DNA of 64,000 bases from an uncultured Jannaschia sp. (GCF_947503795.1 NZ_CANNEZ010000001.1:1913001-1977000); one strand, 5' to 3'. Positions 43,512 through 52,333 are shown, counted from the first letter of the stretch. Notes: generated by a model not told the origin, from the letters alone. A program made the numbers and translations.

Positions 43512-44237
43512 ATGCCGCAGAAGATCGCCGCCGGAAACTGGAAGATGAACGGGCTGCGCGCCGCGCGCGCCGAGGCCGAGGCCATCGCCGCGGGCGCGCC
43601 CGAGGACGTGGTCACGCTGATCTGCCCGCCCGCGACGCTGCTGGGCGCGATGCCCGCGGGGCTGGCACTCGGCGGACAGGCCTGTCACCCGGCCGAGGCG
43701 GGCGCGCATACCGGGGATCTCTCGGCGGCGATGCTGGCCGATGCGGGCGCCACATGGTGCCTGGCGGGCCATTCCGAGCGCCGGACGGACCATGGCGAGA
43801 CGGACGCGGATGTCGCGGCGCAGGTCTCGGCCATCTGGACGGCGGGCATGGTCGCGATCCTCTGCATCGGCGAAACGCTGGAGGAGCGCGAGGCGGACCG
43901 GACGCTGGACGTCCTGTTCGCGCAGCTCGACGGCTCGCTGCCCGAGGGTGCCACGGCGGCAAACACCGTCGTCGCCTACGAGCCGGTCTGGGCCATCGGC
44001 ACGGGCAAGGTGGCCACGCCGGAGCAGGTCGACGCTGTGCATGACGCGCTGCGCGGACGGCTGGAGGACCGGCTGGCCGATGGCGGGCAGGTCCCGCTGC
44101 TCTACGGCGGATCGGTGAAGGCGGCAAACGCCGCGGAGCTCTTTGCGCTGGATCACGTCAACGGCGCGCTGGTGGGCGGCGCGAGCCTCAGGGCCGACGA
44201 TTTCCTTCCTATCGCGCGGGCGCTCGCCGCCTCCTGA
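43512..44237 (+). CDS. tpiA: Triosephosphate isomerase
   Basis: A 241-aa cytoplasmic TIM barrel that interconverts dihydroxyacetone phosphate and glyceraldehyde 3-phosphate. Catalytic residues are visible: K11 in [10 protein letters not shown]87 in AGHSERR and E157 in [16 protein letters not shown]. The [10 protein letters not shown] phosphate loop is near residue 200. It is followed by a strong terminator. Confidence 0.97.
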   Translation: MPQKIAAGNWKMNGLRAARAEAEAIAAGAPEDVVTLICPPATLLGAMPAGLALGGQACHPAEAGAHTGDLSAAMLADAGATWCLAGHSERRTDHGETDADVAAQVSAIWTAGMVAILCIGETLEEREADRTLDVLFAQLDGSLPEGATAANTVVAYEPVWAIGTGKVATPEQVDAVHDALRGRLEDRLADGGQVPLLYGGSVKAANAAELFALDHVNGALVGGASLRADDFLPIARALAAS

Positions 44238-44257
44238 CATGCGCCCCGGATGACGCG

Positions 44258-44292
44258 AAGGGCCGCGCCGGATCCGTCCGGCGCGGCCCTTT
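44258..44292. terminator. Bidirectional terminator between tpiA and dctM
   Basis: AAGGGCCGCGCCGGA (44258-44272), 4-nt loop, TCCGGCGCGGCCCTT (44277-44291), then T: a perfect 15-bp stem with AA/TT flanks, shared by two convergent genes. Confidence 0.85.
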
Positions 44293-44323
44293 GTCGTCGC
44301 GGATGGGTGCAGCACCCCCCCGG

Positions 44324-45754
44324 CTAGCGTATGATGAGCTCCGGCCCCATCACCATCGTCGGCAGCCAGAGCGAGATAGCCGGGATGTAGGTCACCATGA
44401 TGAGGAAGATGAACAGGACGCCGAGGAACGGCAGCGCCGCGCGGACGACCTCCATCATGCCCATGCCCGCCACGCCCGAGGTCACGAAGAGGTTCAGGCC
44501 CACAGGCGGCGTGATCATCCCGATCTCCATGTTCACGACCATGATGATCCCCAGATGGATCGGGTCGATTCCCAGCTCGATCGCGATGGGGAACACCAGC
44601 GGTGCCACGATGAGCAGCAGGCCGGACGGTTCCATGAACTGGCCGCCGATCAGCAGGATGACATTCACCATGATGAGGAACGTGACCGGCCCCAGGCCCG
44701 TGCCCAGCATCGCGTCCGCGATATGCTGCGGGATCTGTTCGTCGGTGAGGACATGCTTGAGGATCAGCGCGTTGGCGATGATGAACATTAGCGTGACCGT
44801 CAGCTTGCCCGCTTCGAGCAGGGTCCTGCGCGTGTCGGGGTGCCAGAAGGCCGTGAGGATCGCCCAAGGCGCCTGCATGAGCGACTTCGGCGTCCCCGTG
44901 ACCGGCCCCGCGACCGCCGCCGAGAGGCTCTGGGCCTCGCGGGGGGCGAGCGGACCGATATCGCGGTAGACGAACATCGCCACGAAGAAGGCGTACATCG
45001 ACGCCACCGCCGCCGCCTCGGTCGGCGTGAAGATCGCCGAAGTGAGACCCGGCACGCCGTAGATCCCGACCATGATGATGACGATCAGCATCAGGCCCCA
45101 GAACGCGTCCTTGAACGAATCCCAGATTTCGCCCCAACCCGCGAACGCGCCCTTGGGCATGTTGCGGATCCGCGCGAAGACGTAGATCGCGATCATCAGC
45201 ATGCCGCCGGCCATGATGCCCGGAATGACCCCCGCGAGGAACATCCGGCCGACCGAGACGTCGGTGGCCGAGGCATAGACGACCATGACGATCGAGGGCG
45301 GGATCAGGATGCCCAGCGTGCCCGCGTTGCAGATCACGCCGGCGGCGAATTCCTTGGTATAGCCCGCCTGCTTCATCGCCGCGATGACGATCGTGCCGAT
45401 GGCGACCACGGTGGCCGGGGACGAGCCCGAGAGGGCCGCGAACATCATGCAGGCGAAGACGCCCGCGATGGCAAGACCGCCGCGCAGGTGCCCCACGCAC
45501 GCGATGGAGAAGCGGATGATCCGCCGCGCGACGCCGCCCGTCGACATGAAGCTGGACGCAAGGATGAAGAACGGGATCGCCAGAAGCGTGTAATGCCCCG
45601 CCATCGCCTGGTAGAAGCTCTGCGCAATCGAGGCGAGCGACGTGTCGGAGAAGGCCAGCAGGAAGAAGATCGAGCTGAACCCGAGCGCCACCGCGATCGG
45701 CACGCCGATCAGCAAAAGCCCGACGATCATCGAGAAGAGAAGGACGACGTCCAT
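44324..45754 (-). CDS. dctM: TRAP C4-dicarboxylate transporter, large permease
   Basis: A 476-aa inner-membrane subunit with about 12 helices. It opens MDVVLLFSMIVGLLLIGVPI. Family motifs include AALSGSSPATVVAIGTIVIA, AGTLGILIPPSIVMVVYAS and MITPPVGLNLFVTSGVAGMG. An extended polar insert around residues 230-310 is longer than in the TRAP permease at 5549. The gene ends the leftward operon dctB-dctD-dctP-dctQ-dctM, and lies 4 bp after dctQ. Confidence 0.94.
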   Translation of the reverse strand: MDVVLLFSMIVGLLLIGVPIAVALGFSSIFFLLAFSDTSLASIAQSFYQAMAGHYTLLAIPFFILASSFMSTGGVARRIIRFSIACVGHLRGGLAIAGVFACMMFAALSGSSPATVVAIGTIVIAAMKQAGYTKEFAAGVICNAGTLGILIPPSIVMVVYASATDVSVGRMFLAGVIPGIMAGGMLMIAIYVFARIRNMPKGAFAGWGEIWDSFKDAFWGLMLIVIIMVGIYGVPGLTSAIFTPTEAAAVASMYAFFVAMFVYRDIGPLAPREAQSLSAAVAGPVTGTPKSLMQAPWAILTAFWHPDTRRTLLEAGKLTVTLMFIIANALILKHVLTDEQIPQHIADAMLGTGLGPVTFLIMVNVILLIGGQFMEPSGLLLIVAPLVFPIAIELGIDPIHLGIIMVVNMEIGMITPPVGLNLFVTSGVAGMGMMEVVRAALPFLGVLFIFLIMVTYIPAISLWLPTMVMGPELIIR

Positions 45755-45758
45755 GCGC

Positions 45759-46493
45759 TCAGGCCCTCCCGGCCGGGGGCGTGACGCCCGTGTAGATCTC
45801 GGCGGCCTCGTCGCCCGCGCGGTGCTTGGCGGCCACCTCTTCGACGGCCTCCTCGGCCTCGTGGCTGACGATGAGGCTCTTGCGGGTGCCGCGGACGATG
45901 GCGATCACCGCCTGCACGACGCGAAACAGGATAAGCGCGCAGCCGAAGGGCAGGATCGCGTAGGGGATGACGCGGGGCAGCTTCTCGTATTCCTCGCCCT
46001 GGTTGATCAGCGGCTCGAGCCAGCCGAAGAGCCAGCGCATCGGCGGCACCTGGTCGGTGACGAACCACGCCTGGTCACGCGTCTCCTCGAAGCCGGTCGG
46101 GAACCACGCGCCGGATGTCCGCTGGAGGGCCGCGAAAGGCGCCCAGTAGTCCCAGGCTCCCTTGAGCAGCAGAAGCGCGTAGATGATCGTCACCAGCCCC
46201 GCGAGCAGCGCGCAGATGCGCCTGGCCGGCGTGGGCAGGATGTTGGTCAGGGCATCGACGCCCAGATGGGCCGTGATCTTGAAGCCGTAGCTCACGCCGA
46301 AGATCACCAGCCACGCAAAGAGGATCAGGATGACCTCCAGCGACCAGATGAGCTGCGAGTTGAAGACGTATCGCAGCACGACCGCGATGAAGGTCAGGAG
46401 CGTCATCAATCCCAGAAGGATCGCGATTGCGGTTTCTTCGAGCGAATGAATGGCGCGCCCGAAGCGCCCTGTGGGTTCATAGCGCGCGGCCAT
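45759..46493 (-). CDS. dctQ: TRAP C4-dicarboxylate transporter, small permease
   Basis: A 244-aa inner-membrane subunit. Hydrophobic helices are seen around AIAILLGLMTLLTFIAVVLR, WSLEVILILFAWLVIFGVSY, ICALLAGLVTIIYALLLLKG and AILPFGCALILFRVVQAVIA. A soluble loop of about 60 residues before the last helix is longer than usual. It is followed closely by dctM and preceded by a hairpin after dctP. Confidence 0.92.
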   Translation of the reverse strand: MAARYEPTGRFGRAIHSLEETAIAILLGLMTLLTFIAVVLRYVFNSQLIWSLEVILILFAWLVIFGVSYGFKITAHLGVDALTNILPTPARRICALLAGLVTIIYALLLLKGAWDYWAPFAALQRTSGAWFPTGFEETRDQAWFVTDQVPPMRWLFGWLEPLINQGEEYEKLPRVIPYAILPFGCALILFRVVQAVIAIVRGTRKSLIVSHEAEEAVEEVAAKHRAGDEAAEIYTGVTPPAGRA

Positions 46494-46517
46494 GGTGCCC
46501 CTCCCCTCCCGTTGGAT

Positions 46518-46547
46518 GCCCCGGCCCGCGCGATTGCGGGCCGGGGC
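46518..46547 (-). promoter_or_regulatory. Intercistronic hairpin between dctP and dctQ
   Basis: GCCCCGGCCCGC (46518-46529), GCGATT loop, GCGGGCCGGGGC (46536-46547): a perfect 12-bp stem in the 63-bp gap, without a T run. It matches in position the hairpin at 4787-4810 in the other TRAP operon. Confidence 0.6.
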
Positions 46548-46556
46548 GGGTCTCGA

Positions 46557-47561
46557 TCAGCTGTCGCCGGAATTGTAGCTGACGGCTGCGTCGATGTTCT
46601 CCTGACCGATCGAGTCGGCGAACTGGTCCCAGACCGGGCGCATGGCGTCGACCCATGCGGTGCGCTGCTCGGGCGTCAGCTGGCGCACGACGCCGCCGGC
46701 GGCGATGATCGCCTCCTTGGCTTCTTCGTTGACGCGGGTCGATTCGGCGTTCCGGGCCTCGGTCACTTCGGCGAGGATCGTCTCGAACTGCTCACGGACG
46801 GCCGGGTCGAGGCTGTCGAGCCAGTCGACCGAGGACACCACGAGATAGTCGATGATGCCGTGGTTCGTCTCGGTCGTGCCGTCCTGCACTTCGAAGAACT
46901 TCTGGCCGTAGATGTTGGACCAGGTGTTCTCCTGCCCGTCGACGACGCCGGTCTGCAGCGCGCCGTAGACTTCCGAGAAGGCCATCGGCTGCGGCGACAC
47001 GCCGATCGCTTCCATCTGGGCCACGATCACGTCCGAGGGCTGGACGCGGAACTTGAGGCCCGCGGCATCGGTCGGCATCTCGAGCGGCTTGTTGGCCGAC
47101 ATCTGCTTCATGCCGTTGTGCCAGAAGGCCATGCCCTGCAGACCGCGGCGCTGCATCGAGTTGAGCATCGCCTGCCCGTCATCGGAGAGCTGGAAGCGGT
47201 CGACGGCGTTGATGTCCTCGAACACGAAGGGCAGGTCGAACACCTGGAAGACCTTCGTGAAGGCCTCGAACTTGGACAGCGACGGGGCGGCCAGCTGGAC
47301 GTCGCCCTGCAGCATCGCCTCGAGCACCTGATCGTCGTTGTAGAGCGTGGAGTTCGGGAAGACCTCCATGCACATCGTGCCGTTCATCTCCTCGTTCACG
47401 CGCTCCTGCAGCAGCGAGGCGGCGATGCCCTTGGGGTGGCGGTCGGTGTTAGTGACGTGGGCGAACTTGGCGACGATCTCGCCTTCATCGCAGTTGGCAA
47501 AGGCGGCGGGCGCGATGACGGTCAGCGCCAGCGCGGTCGCGGCGGTTGTGAGGTATTTCAT
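46557..47561 (-). CDS. dctP: C4-dicarboxylate-binding periplasmic protein
   Basis: A 334-aa binding protein for succinate, fumarate or malate type ligands. The signal peptide ends APAAFA. The mature protein begins NCDEGEIVAKFAHVTNTDRH, followed by PKGIAA, as in DctP. The GLKFRVQPSDVIVAQMEAIG segment holds the conserved Arg that contacts the ligand carboxylate, and EVYGALQTGVVDGQENTWSN is also typical. The ATG at 47561 follows GGGAGACAAGCAC. The presence of dctB and dctD supports the substrate class. Confidence 0.94.
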   Translation of the reverse strand: MKYLTTAATALALTVIAPAAFANCDEGEIVAKFAHVTNTDRHPKGIAASLLQERVNEEMNGTMCMEVFPNSTLYNDDQVLEAMLQGDVQLAAPSLSKFEAFTKVFQVFDLPFVFEDINAVDRFQLSDDGQAMLNSMQRRGLQGMAFWHNGMKQMSANKPLEMPTDAAGLKFRVQPSDVIVAQMEAIGVSPQPMAFSEVYGALQTGVVDGQENTWSNIYGQKFFEVQDGTTETNHGIIDYLVVSSVDWLDSLDPAVREQFETILAEVTEARNAESTRVNEEAKEAIIAAGGVVRQLTPEQRTAWVDAMRPVWDQFADSIGQENIDAAVSYNSGDS

Positions 47562-47711
47562 GTGCTTGTCTCCCTGTCGCACCCCCCCTCGGGATGCGTC
47601 CGCAGGCACGGTAACGCAATCGCAAGGTCGGTAAAGCGGCAACTTACCCGAAGACGTTCCTGTTTATTTCCAACCATTTACATTGCGACGTTGAACCCGA
47701 CCGCCCGTCCT

Positions 47712-47727
47712 GTGCGACTTTTCGCAC
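47712..47727. promoter_or_regulatory. DctD-box-like palindrome, distal to dctP
   Basis: GTGCGA-CTTT-TCGCAC, a perfect 6-4-6 palindrome about 150 bp before dctP. It resembles the GTGCG-N6-CGCAC upstream activating sites known for DctD in rhizobia. Confidence 0.65.
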
Positions 47728-47745
47728 GGCCTGTGAGCGGTACCA

Positions 47746-47761
47746 GTGCGGGAACCCGCAC
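47746..47761. promoter_or_regulatory. DctD-box-like palindrome, next to the dctD stop
   Basis: GTGCGG-GAAC-CCGCAC, a perfect 6-4-6 palindrome, centre to centre 34 bp from the other site. It ends 17 bp from the dctD stop codon. Tandem sites of this type fit binding of two regulator dimers. The remaining A/T-richer part of 47562-47711 should hold the dctP promoter. Confidence 0.65.
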
Positions 47762-47777
47762 ACCCCACATCGGCGCC

Positions 47778-48986
47778 TCAGGGCGCACGGTAATCCTCGG
47801 CCCTGAGGCCGTGGCGGGCGAGTTTGTCGTAGAAGGTCTTGCGCGGCAGATCGAGATCGCGGGCAGCGACGCTCGCCTGCCCCCCGTGATGGGTCAGCGC
47901 CTCGATCAGGATGGCCCGCTCGACCGCGCGCATCCGGTCGGCCAAGCCCGCGCGGGCGTCGCCCGTCCGGTCCTCCAGCCCCATCGCGAAGCGCATCGCG
48001 TGGTTCATCAACGCACGCGAATTGCCCCGCCAGTCCCGCGCCATCAACCGCGCCTGCATCTCGGGCGGGACGCGGGGCACAGGGATATCGGCCTGTTCGC
48101 AGGCCAGCGTCAGGTAATGGGCAAAGAGCACCGGAATATCGAGCGGGCGGTCGCGCAGCGGCCGGATCGGCACGCGCAGCCCTTCAAGCCGGTAGAAGAG
48201 GTCCGGCTCCAACCGGGTCATCAGGTCGTGCGGATCGCTGTTGGTCGCGGCCAAGAGGCGCGTGCCCCCCTCTTCGGGGAGAAGGTGCTGGAGATCGCGC
48301 GGCATGCTCTCGATATGATCGAGGAAGAGACTGCCGCCATCGGCCAGCCGCAGTGCCTCCTCCAGCCCCGCGCGGTCGAGCGCGGGGGCGGCGCGCTTGA
48401 CGAAAGGCCCCGCGCCGCGCGCGGACAGAAGGTGGATCACTTCGGCGACCTTGCTCGTGCCGCTGCCCGTTTCGCCGTGGATCAGGACGGGGCCGGTCGC
48501 GCGCGCGACCGTCCGCACCATCTCGCGGAGGGCGTGGGCCTGCGGCGACACCCCGCGGAGCGCCCGCGCGGCCACGTCGCCCCCTTCCAGCAGACCCTGG
48601 TCCCGTCGCGCGGCCAACGTCGCGCGCCGCACGTCCAGCGCGCGGCGCACATGCCCCACGAGGTCGCCCAGATCGCAGGGTTTTTCAAGGAACGCGAAGG
48701 CCCCTTCGGACATGCCGCGCACCGCCGTCGGCACATCGCCCTCGCCCGTGAGCAGGATCACCGGCAGGTCGGGATCGAGCTGCCGCACCACGCCCAACAG
48801 GTGAAAGCCGTCGCGCCCCGGCATCCGCACATCGCTGACGACGACGCCGGCCATGTCGCGGGTCAGGCGGGGCTGGGCCGCGACGAAACTGCCCGCCTGC
48901 GTGACGGTCAGGTCCTCCAACTCCAGCGTCTGGGCCAGTGCCTCGCGGACATGGGCGTCGTCCTCGACCAGCAGGACATCGGTCAT
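47778..48986 (-). CDS. dctD: DctD-type response regulator with degenerate AAA+ domain
   Basis: A 402-aa protein. Receiver domain: D9, D10, phosphorylatable D52 in VVSDVRMPG, T80 and K102. The central domain (about 145-300) aligns with sigma54-activator AAA+ domains but is broken at key points. Walker A reads GETGSGTSK (171-179) with Thr for the Lys. Walker B reads LFLDHIE with His for the Glu (224). The GAFTGA segment is absent, and the region between Walker A and B is about 19 residues shorter than in NtrC. A second deletion of about 16 residues lies after Walker B. The Fis-type helix-turn-helix is intact (SVAARDLDLPRKTFYDKLAR, 372-391). It should bind DNA and respond to DctB but probably cannot use ATP to open sigma54 promoters. 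Confidence 0.92.
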   Translation of the reverse strand: MTDVLLVEDDAHVREALAQTLELEDLTVTQAGSFVAAQPRLTRDMAGVVVSDVRMPGRDGFHLLGVVRQLDPDLPVILLTGEGDVPTAVRGMSEGAFAFLEKPCDLGDLVGHVRRALDVRRATLAARRDQGLLEGGDVAARALRGVSPQAHALREMVRTVARATGPVLIHGETGSGTSKVAEVIHLLSARGAGPFVKRAAPALDRAGLEEALRLADGGSLFLDHIESMPRDLQHLLPEEGGTRLLAATNSDPHDLMTRLEPDLFYRLEGLRVPIRPLRDRPLDIPVLFAHYLTLACEQADIPVPRVPPEMQARLMARDWRGNSRALMNHAMRFAMGLEDRTGDARAGLADRMRAVERAILIEALTHHGGQASVAARDLDLPRKTFYDKLARHGLRAEDYRAP

Positions 48987-50623
48987 GCGGCGACCTCGGC
49001 GGCGGGGGCGGGCGGCAGGGCCACCTCGAATTCCGCGCCCGTATCGGTGTTGCGGCCCCGGATCGTGCCGCCGAAGCCAGACACGATGCCGTAGCTGATC
49101 GAGAGACCAAGTCCCAGACCCTCGCCCACCTCCTTGGTGGTGTAGAACGGATCGAAGATATGCTCGGGGCTCTCAAGGCCCGGTCCCGTGTCGCGCACAA
49201 CGATGCGGGGCGGCGCCGTCGCCAGCTCCACGGTCATGACGGCGCCGTCCCGCCCCGCCATCGCGTCGACCGCGTTGGAGATCAGGTTGACCACGACCTG
49301 CCCCAGCCGCACTTCGCCCCCCATCGCCAGAACAGGGCCGGGGGCCAGATCCAGCCGCGTCTCGATCCCGGCCTCGCGGCGGCGCGTCTCGGTGATGTCG
49401 AGCGCGGCCTCGATCACGGCGCTGAGGTCGGTGACCACCGCCGGTTCCGGCTCGGCGCGGGCAAAGGCGCGCAGGTTACGGATGATGCGGCCCGCGCGGT
49501 GGGCCAGTTGGCCGATCTTCTCGAGATTGGCCGAAGCGGCGTCGACCTTGCCCCGCGCGAGGAACGTCGCACCGTTCTGGGCAAAGCTGCGGATCGCCAT
49601 CAGGGGCTGGTTCAACTCGTGGCTGATGCCCGCGGACATCTGCCCCAGCGCCGAGAGCTTGCCCGCCTGCACGAGATCGGCCTGCGCGCGGTTGAGCGCG
49701 GCTTCGGCCTCGCGGCGCTCTCCGATCTCGGCGGTCAGGCGACGGTTGGCCTCGCGGAGTTCGCTCGTCCGGGCATCGACCCGCGCCTCGAGCAGCGCGT
49801 TGGCGCGGGCGAGGACGCGCCGCCGCTCCCACAGGGCGCCGAGGATGGCCCCGAGGACCAGCACCGCCGCCGCCGCCGCGACCGCGCGCGCCTGCGCCAG
49901 CGCGCGGGCCGGCGCGATGTCGAGCAGAAGCTCGCCCGTGAGGTCCAGCACCGGCAGCGGCAGCTCCAGGTGCAGCGCCTGTTCGGGCACGTAGCGCCCG
50001 GCCGAGACGCGGCGCACGTCGAAGCCCTGCACCGGCGTCAGGTCCTGGCGGACCGACCCGGCCAGAAGCTCCTCGCGGTTGGTCAGGACGATGCCGCCGG
50101 TCGCATCGGTGAAATAGATCGCCTGCGGTTCGGCCCGCCAGCCACGCTCCAACACCGTCAGGTCGCGCAGCACGCCGACCACGCCCACGACGCGCCCGCC
50201 CCGGAAGATGGGCGCGGCATGGACGAAGCTGCCGCCATCGGGCGTCGTCCCGATCCCCAGCGCGCCCTGCATCGCGCGCCGGAACCAGCGGCGGTCGCCC
50301 CGCTGGCTCTCGGCCCCCGAGGCGGACACCACGACCCGCCCCGACCGGTCCAGCAGAAGCACGTCGGACGCGCCCGCCCGGTCGGCGAAGCGTTGCAGGG
50401 TCAGCGCCTCGGCGGCGTCAAGGCGGGGGTCGTCGGAGAGGAGCACCGAAAGATCGCGCGTGCGCTGCAGCTCCAGCCGCAGGCGGTCAGCGGCGAGGCT
50501 GAGGTCGGCGCGGCCCTTGGCCTCGAGCGTGGCCAGCGTCGTGCCCAACGTCATCCACCAGACCAGCCCGGCGACCAGCGCCGCCGAAGCGGCCGTGACA
50601 AGGATGAGGACGAGGCGCGACAT
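48983..50623 (-). CDS. dctB: C4-dicarboxylate sensor histidine kinase
   Basis: A 546-aa inner-membrane kinase. One helix (LVLILVTAASAALVAGLVWW) leads to a periplasmic Cache/PAS-like sensor of about 240 residues, and a second helix (AAAAAVLVLGAILGALWERR) to the cytoplasmic coiled part. The H box is MSAGISHELNQPLMAIRSFA with H335. The ATPase has LISNAVDAM (N box), VVRDTGPGL (G1), FYTTK and GLGLGLSISYGI (G2). The dctD start overlaps the dctB stop by 4 bp. The ATG at 50623 gives the standard short N-terminus. Confidence 0.94.
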   Translation of the reverse strand: MSRLVLILVTAASAALVAGLVWWMTLGTTLATLEAKGRADLSLAADRLRLELQRTRDLSVLLSDDPRLDAAEALTLQRFADRAGASDVLLLDRSGRVVVSASGAESQRGDRRWFRRAMQGALGIGTTPDGGSFVHAAPIFRGGRVVGVVGVLRDLTVLERGWRAEPQAIYFTDATGGIVLTNREELLAGSVRQDLTPVQGFDVRRVSAGRYVPEQALHLELPLPVLDLTGELLLDIAPARALAQARAVAAAAAVLVLGAILGALWERRRVLARANALLEARVDARTSELREANRRLTAEIGERREAEAALNRAQADLVQAGKLSALGQMSAGISHELNQPLMAIRSFAQNGATFLARGKVDAASANLEKIGQLAHRAGRIIRNLRAFARAEPEPAVVTDLSAVIEAALDITETRRREAGIETRLDLAPGPVLAMGGEVRLGQVVVNLISNAVDAMAGRDGAVMTVELATAPPRIVVRDTGPGLESPEHIFDPFYTTKEVGEGLGLGLSISYGIVSGFGGTIRGRNTDTGAEFEVALPPAPAAEVAA

Positions 50624-50699
50624 GGGGCCGAGCGTAGGCCATACGCCCCCCCTTTCGGAAGCCTTGACCGTCCGGCCCCGCGCGGGCACCCCGGCCCCC

Positions 50700-51857
50700 A
50701 TGCAACGCTTCGACCAATCGCCCGTCGACCCTGCCTTCGTGCAGGACCCCTATCCGTTCTACGACCGGCTCCGCGTGGCGGGGCCGCTGGCGATCTGGTC
50801 CGACTACGGCATGCCCGTGGCGGCGTCGCGCGCGGTGGTCGACGCGCTCCTGCGCGACCGCCGGTTCGGACGCGAGGACCCGTATCCGCCCGCGCGCCCG
50901 GACCATCAGGCGGCGTTCTGGGCTGTCGAGGCGCATTCGATGCTGGAGCTTGAGCCGCCGCGCCACACCCGGCTCCGGTCGCAGGTGCTGCGCGCCTTCA
51001 CTTCGCGGCGCATCGCGGCACTCGGGCCCGAGATTGCCGCGCTGGCCGCCACCCTGATCGACGCCTTCCCGGCGGGCGAATTCGACCTGCTCGAGGCCTT
51101 CGCGCGCCCGCTGCCCGTCCTCGTGATCGCGCGCCTTCTCGGCGTGCCCGAGGACGATGCGCCGAACCTGCTGCGCTGGTCGAACGCGATGGTCGGCATG
51201 TATCAGGCGGGGCGCAGCCATGCCGACGAGGTGGCCGCCGCGACTGCAGCCGCCGAATTCACGGCCTATCTGCGAGACGTGTTCCGGCGCCCGGTTCCGG
51301 ACAGCCTGATCGCCCGGCTGCTCGAGGTGGCGGCCGAGGGCAAGCTGGCCCCCGAGGAGGTCGAGGCGACCTGCATCCTTCTGTTGAACGCCGGTCACGA
51401 GGCGACCGTGCACACCATCGGGAACGGCGTCGTGGGGCTGATCTCGGCGGGGGTCTGGGATCGTGGCGTCGGTGCCGCTGCCGTCGAAGAGGTGCTGCGC
51501 CACGACCCGCCCCTCCACATGTTCACCCGCTACGCGATGGAGGATGTCGAGGTCTTCGGCCATCGATTCGCGCGCGGCGATCAAGTGGGGCTGTTGCTCG
51601 GGTCGGCGAACCGCGACCCGTCGGCCTATGCGGATCCGGCGCGGTTCGATCCGGACCGCTACCCGGACGCGCCACCCCCCGTCAGCTTCGGCGCGGGGCT
51701 GCATTTCTGCATCGGCGCCCCGCTCGCGCGGCTCGAACTGGTCGAAGGTCTGGGCGCGCTCGCGACCCGCTGCCCGGGGCTCCGGGTGGTCGAGCCGCCG
51801 CGCTACGCCGATATCTACCACTTCCACGGGCTTGACCGGCTGATGGTCCGCACCTGA
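50700..51857 (+). CDS. Cytochrome P450
   Basis: A 385-aa soluble bacterial P450. The haem-binding loop is FGAGLHFCIGAPLARLEL with C337 as the axial thiolate. The I-helix has LLLNAGHEATVHTIGNG, the K-helix EEVLRHDPP, and a helix-C ligand is in PPRHTRLRSQV. No ferredoxin or reductase is near. It diverges from dctB by 76 bp. The substrate is unknown; the CYP family cannot be assigned by eye. Confidence 0.93.
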   Translation: MQRFDQSPVDPAFVQDPYPFYDRLRVAGPLAIWSDYGMPVAASRAVVDALLRDRRFGREDPYPPARPDHQAAFWAVEAHSMLELEPPRHTRLRSQVLRAFTSRRIAALGPEIAALAATLIDAFPAGEFDLLEAFARPLPVLVIARLLGVPEDDAPNLLRWSNAMVGMYQAGRSHADEVAAATAAAEFTAYLRDVFRRPVPDSLIARLLEVAAEGKLAPEEVEATCILLLNAGHEATVHTIGNGVVGLISAGVWDRGVGAAAVEEVLRHDPPLHMFTRYAMEDVEVFGHRFARGDQVGLLLGSANRDPSAYADPARFDPDRYPDAPPPVSFGAGLHFCIGAPLARLELVEGLGALATRCPGLRVVEPPRYADIYHFHGLDRLMVRT

Positions 51858-51964
51858 CCCGTCGGCGACGCTTGGCCGATGGCCGCGTCCGCGCAGCCTG
51901 CCGATATTGAATATCCTGCGGGCCCGGATCAGGTCCGGCGAAAGATCACGCCGAAGGACCCCCG

Positions 51965-52333
51965 ATGACCCGTCTCACCGCCGCCGCCCTGATCTTGACG
52001 CTCGTGCCGGCCTTGGCCGCGGCGCATCACAAGCCCGGCCATGCCGGGGGCCCGGACCGCGCGGACCGCGTCGTCGAGACTCCCGCCACCGGCCATTGCC
52101 CGCCGGGCCTTGCCAAGAAGGACCCGCCCTGCGTGCCACCCGGCCTCGCCAAGCGCGGCGACTACGCAGTGGGCGACCGCTATGACGGCGACTGGCGCGA
52201 ATTCGACCGCGACCGCTTCGACCTGCCGCCGCTGGCCGAGGGGGAGGCGTATGTGCGCGTCGGCGACCGCATCCTGCGCCTCGACCGCGAGGAGCGGATC
52301 ATCCTTTCCATCGTGGAGCTGGTCCTGAACTGA
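51965..52333 (+). CDS. Exported protein with duplicated CPPGLAKK motif
   Basis: A 122-aa protein with signal peptide MTRLTAAALILTLVPALAAA. A short His/Gly-rich stretch follows (HHKPGHAGGPDR). Then come two related motifs, GHCPPGLAKKDPP and CVPPGLAKRGDYAVGD. The C-terminus is acidic and may be a small RcnB-like domain (VRVGDRILRLDREERIILSI). From memory, relatives beside uvrA in Roseobacter genomes are sometimes mislabelled as excinuclease. The two Cys might form a disulfide or bind metal. Confidence 0.8.
   Translation: MTRLTAAALILTLVPALAAAHHKPGHAGGPDRADRVVETPATGHCPPGLAKKDPPCVPPGLAKRGDYAVGDRYDGDWREFDRDRFDLPPLAEGEAYVRVGDRILRLDREERIILSIVELVLN

Noticed and set aside
47562-47711. A sigma54 promoter for dctP
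   Set aside because: GG-N10-GC pairs occur (for example within GGGTAAGTTGCCGC on the minus strand), but none keeps the rest of the TGGCAC-N5-TTGC pattern, and the regulator lacks GAFTGA.
45642-49094. An 1150-codon open frame on the plus strand
   Set aside because: It is antisense to dctM, dctQ, dctP and dctD together and crosses their intergenic regions. Composition is low-complexity and no motif is present.
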